Shown here piece after piece: positions 61,018 to 64,000 of a DNA stretch of 64,000 bases. The notes below the pieces were generated by a model, which searched no databases, was not told where the DNA came from, and saw nothing but the letters and a program-made list of their open reading frames with translations. Numbering within the stretch: position 1 is the stretch's first letter; every line of letters begins with the position of its first letter. Both the position numbers and the translations under genes were made by a program. Source of the DNA: Candidatus Kapaibacterium sp. (GTDB taxonomy: Bacteria; Bacteroidota; Ignavibacteria; Kapaibacteriales; HRBIN21); NCBI GenBank assembly GCA_938084565.1, contig CALKEU010000006.1, positions 1 through 64,000 on the forward strand, given 5' to 3'.

Positions 61018-61804
61018 ACTCTGGCAATCGCACGTGCCTCACATCCACAACGGGGAGCCGAAGCTGGCCGAGCACAGAGTCGAGCGCAGTATCGGGAACA
61101 TCCGTCAAGTACAGTGTCAGGGGGGCTTTCTTCCCGTTCTCTGCCGCCTGGTACCCAAGCTGTTGGAGACGCTCGCAGACGGCCTCGCCCGACTCGACGA
61201 GAGTACACCCCGGGAGCAGTTGCTCCAGGACAGGACGCAGGAGCGGATAGTGCGTACAGCCCAAAATGAGCGTGTCAACCCCAGCGGCCCGAAGAGGGGC
61301 TAGATAGTGCTCGGCAACCTGCACGGTCACTGGGTGTTCCGTCCACCCCTCTTCGACTAACGGGACGAAGAGCGGACAGGACTGCCCATATGTGCGTAGT
61401 GGCATCGATGCCCATCGATGCAGCAAGCGCTCATAGACACCGCTGGTAATGGTTGCCCGCGTGCCAATAATACCCACAGAACCCAACGTCCGGCGAAGCG
61501 CCACACGCACGGTTGGCTCCAGCACATCGACAACCGGGATATCAGCCGCGCATTCCCGGACCTCCTCGGCAGCCACGGCTGAAACCGTATTACAGGCAAT
61601 GACGAGTACGTCAATCCCCTGTTCTACCAAGTATCGTGCCACCTGCCGAGCATAGCGGCGGATCGTCTCTGGACTGCGGTTTCCGTAAGGGACGCGAGCC
61701 GTATCGCCCACATAGAGTACCTCAACCCCACGGAGGCCCAAGAGGTGCCGTGCGACGGTCAACCCACCAATACCGGAATCAAATACACCAATGCGTTCGC
61801 CCAT
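61010..61804 (-). CDS. murI: Glutamate racemase
   Basis: IGVFDSGIGGLTVARHL, VPYGNRSPETI, LVIACNTVSAVA, LILGCTHYPLLRPVLEQLL. Confidence 0.97.
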   Translation of the reverse strand: MGERIGVFDSGIGGLTVARHLLGLRGVEVLYVGDTARVPYGNRSPETIRRYARQVARYLVEQGIDVLVIACNTVSAVAAEEVRECAADIPVVDVLEPTVRVALRRTLGSVGIIGTRATITSGVYERLLHRWASMPLRTYGQSCPLFVPLVEEGWTEHPVTVQVAEHYLAPLRAAGVDTLILGCTHYPLLRPVLEQLLPGCTLVESGEAVCERLQQLGYQAAENGKKAPLTLYLTDVPDTALDSVLGQLRLPVVDVRHVRLPEYA

Positions 61805-61814
61805 CGCTCAGGCT

Positions 61815-61822
61815 CAAAATTA
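61815..61822 (-). promoter_or_regulatory. TAnnTTTG -7-type element (TAATTTTG) just upstream of murI
   Basis: Exact octamer directly after the rsmB stop and 10 nt before the murI ATG. Confidence 0.45.
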
Positions 61823-63181
61823 TCACTCCCTTCGGCGCAGTCGAGCAGCGAAGGCCCCGTCGCACTCCTGATGCCGATGCGGCAGCGTCTGCAGATATCC
61901 CTCCCGACAGACGCTCGCCGGAAGCCAGAGCTCGGCTGGTTCGAGAACGAACTCTGCATGGCGCTGCAAGAATTGGCTCACAACTTCCTCGTTTTCCTCC
62001 GGTTCCGTCGTACACGTACTGTAGACGAGCACACCTCCGGGACGGACCAGCTCTGCTGCGTGCTCGAGGAGCTCTCGCTGCAGCTGCGACAGCGCACGCA
62101 GATCGCTCTCCCGCCGGCGCCACTTGATATCGGGCTTCTTCGCAATCGTCCCTAGCCCAGAACAGGGAGCATCCAGTAGGACGACATCTACTGGATCGTG
62201 GCGCAGAGAGCGAGCATCACTGACGACAAAGCTCATGCATGCGGCAACCCCTAGGCGTTGTGCCTCACGCTCGGCTACCTTGAGCCGCCCCGGGTGCACA
62301 TCCACAACGGTAATATGCCCCTCCCGACCAAGTTGCTCAGCCATGGCGCAGGCCTTCCCACCTGGTGCTCCGCACAGATCGAGCACTTGCATCCCCGGCG
62401 CCACTGCTGCCAACTCCACAACGAGGAGGGCGCTGACATCGTGGACGCTTACCCATCCACGCCCGAGCAGCTCCTGCAACTCCTCATACGGCAGATTCTC
62501 CACAATGACAGACCGCGCCGTATAGGGCGAATGCCATGCCTGCCGCCCGCGTTCCTGCAACCATCGCAGGACCTCCTCCGGCTGTACCCGTTGCAGGTTG
62601 ACCCGGAAGGAGAGTCGAGGCCGCCGATTCTGAACCTGGAGCAACTGCACCGCCTCTTCTACTCCAAAGCGCTCTACCCACCGGCGTACGATCCACTCCG
62701 GATACGAGTGCACTAGACTCAAGTACCGTACCACGTCCTCTGCTGCCGGTTCCGGCAATGCCTCCCGATGGCGCTGAAGCGTCCGCAGAAGGGCATTGAC
62801 CAGCCCCGCTGCAGCTTTCCCATACGGTTTGACCAGCTCCACCATCTGGTGGACGGCAGCGTAGGCCGGCACACGTTCTAAGTAGAGCAGCTGATATGCT
62901 CCCAGGCGCAGTGCCGTCAAAATAGGTAGGGGGTACCGCTGCAGAGGATGTTCAGCAAAGGCTTGTAGCACGAAATCCAGCCACCGTTTCCATCGTACCA
63001 CACCGTGCACTAGCTCAGTCAACAACGCCCGATCCGGCGTACGGAGTCCAGCCCGTCGCAACGTCACCTCCAGGAGGCGGTCTACATATGCTCCATCCCG
63101 TTCGACCCGTTGGAGAATTTCCCACGCCCACCGGCGTGCTGGTGAAACACCCTCAGACGAAGGTTGATCCGCATAAGCCAT
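61823..63181 (-). CDS. rsmB: 16S rRNA (cytosine-C5) methyltransferase, RsmB/Sun family
   Basis: NusB-like N-terminus; VLDLCGAPGGKACAMAEQL, VVLLDAPCSGLGTIAKKPDIKWRR, VYSTCTTEPEENEEVVSQFL. Confidence 0.95.
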   Translation of the reverse strand: MAYADQPSSEGVSPARRWAWEILQRVERDGAYVDRLLEVTLRRAGLRTPDRALLTELVHGVVRWKRWLDFVLQAFAEHPLQRYPLPILTALRLGAYQLLYLERVPAYAAVHQMVELVKPYGKAAAGLVNALLRTLQRHREALPEPAAEDVVRYLSLVHSYPEWIVRRWVERFGVEEAVQLLQVQNRRPRLSFRVNLQRVQPEEVLRWLQERGRQAWHSPYTARSVIVENLPYEELQELLGRGWVSVHDVSALLVVELAAVAPGMQVLDLCGAPGGKACAMAEQLGREGHITVVDVHPGRLKVAEREAQRLGVAACMSFVVSDARSLRHDPVDVVLLDAPCSGLGTIAKKPDIKWRRRESDLRALSQLQRELLEHAAELVRPGGVLVYSTCTTEPEENEEVVSQFLQRHAEFVLEPAELWLPASVCREGYLQTLPHRHQECDGAFAARLRRRE

Positions 63182-63237
63182 TGCTCCCACCTCTATGGCT
63201 TTTCGTAACTTGCCTCTTGACCACAAGCATCCCGTCC

Positions 63238-64000
63238 ATGCTTCTAGGACGATTGTGCCTTGTGCTCATCATAAGCGGCTTCCTCCTCCGGGCACAAGAT
63301 CGCAGGGTGACACCACCACCATCACCTTTGGCACCAAGCCTCCAGCAGTACCCCAGCGAGCTACTCCTCACCGTTGCCTATGGCTGGGGCCTCCAGCAGG
63401 GAGGCTTTCGCGGGAGCTGCTCGGAAGAGTTTACTCGTGGAACCAGTAGCGGTTGGTTCGTAGGTCTCTCCTATAGCGTCCCCCTCGTGAGGGAATGGCT
63501 ATGGGGAGCCTCCCTGTACTTCAAGCGCTTTCGGCTCCGAGCATCCTACCGAGCGCAAGAACTGCTCTTCCTGCAGAGCTCCAGCGACACGTTCACCGTA
63601 CCGGCAACAATGCGTAATCGTGGTGAGCTCACGCAGAGCACTCTCCTGCTCTGGGGCTACGTACGTTGGCGTCCAACGCCGTGGCTGGTCTTCTCCGCTG
63701 GACCAACGGTTGCTCTCCCACTCTCTGCTACACTCCACCACACCAAGGAGTTTCTCGACCCCACTCTCTTACTCCCCACGGGGGAGACGCTCTACCTTCC
63801 CGATGCGCAGCTGACCGTGGAGTCCGTCCGCCTACCCCATCGCTTCCAGTGGGGTGCAGCAGCCCATGCTGGCGCTGACGTCCTGATCACATCCGACTGG
63901 TGGTTGAATTTCGGCCTGCACTGCTTCTTTCACCTCTCTGCACTCCTCCCCCCACCGGCCACGGTACGCCTGTGGCAGTGGTACCTCTCGCTCGCCCTTG
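63238..64000 (+). CDS. Putative outer-membrane beta-barrel-like secreted protein (3' truncated by window edge)
   Basis: Manual translation from ATG 63238: MLLGRLCLVLIISGFLLRAQDRRV...ELLLTVAYGWGLQQGG...; open for 254 codons to the edge; alternating aromatic/hydrophobic strands. Not in the ORF track (no stop in window). Confidence 0.6.
   Translation, partial: MLLGRLCLVLIISGFLLRAQDRRVTPPPSPLAPSLQQYPSELLLTVAYGWGLQQGGFRGSCSEEFTRGTSSGWFVGLSYSVPLVREWLWGASLYFKRFRLRASYRAQELLFLQSSSDTFTVPATMRNRGELTQSTLLLWGYVRWRPTPWLVFSAGPTVALPLSATLHHTKEFLDPTLLLPTGETLYLPDAQLTVESVRLPHRFQWGAAAHAGADVLITSDWWLNFGLHCFFHLSALLPPPATVRLWQWYLSLAL

Overview
Summary from reading the sequence and ORF track only; no database search was run. 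The 64 kb window is a dense, high-GC, chromosomal, mostly housekeeping region. It probably belongs to a Gram-negative bacterium of the Bacteroidota/Chlorobiota group. Support for that placement: LpxK, KdsD and a T9SS-like C-terminal domain are present, and exact TAnnTTTG (-7 type) promoter octamers precede many transcription units. The left edge carries a NurA-like tail followed by a HerA-like ATPase with a degenerate P-loop. After that come a P1B metal ATPase with an unusual CSC motif, a K+-dependent-type membrane pyrophosphatase, xseAB, an aromatic/Cys-rich lipoprotein, an NfeD-slipin pair, and nuoIHG. A murF-mraY-PFK-ABC2-coaBC-tetR run follows, then nadA/GT4/M24 peptidase/guaB/rpmG, bshC, NnrS-like and CopD-like membrane proteins, kdsD and HIT. 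Next are a 1486-aa T9SS-type secreted protein, a methyltransferase and lpxK. The rpoC-rpoB-rplL-rplJ-rplA-rplK-nusG-secE block follows, with a tightly packed tRNA array (Trp, Thr, 3x Gly, Tyr) from which tuf is absent. The window then has carA, an HNH nuclease, and a nine-gene run of overlapping ORFs (PAP2, PHP, proS, holA, response regulator, oppC, oppB, HD-GYP, murI). It ends with rsmB and an open-ended outer-membrane-like protein that the ORF track missed. I saw no CRISPR array, transposon, prophage or rRNA. I found no clear novel multi-gene system. The best leads are the NurA/HerA pair, the motif-substituted enzymes (CSC ATPase, GGNGS PFK), the two small Cys-rich proteins, the rearranged tuf/rpmG locus and the signalling/Opp overlap operon.
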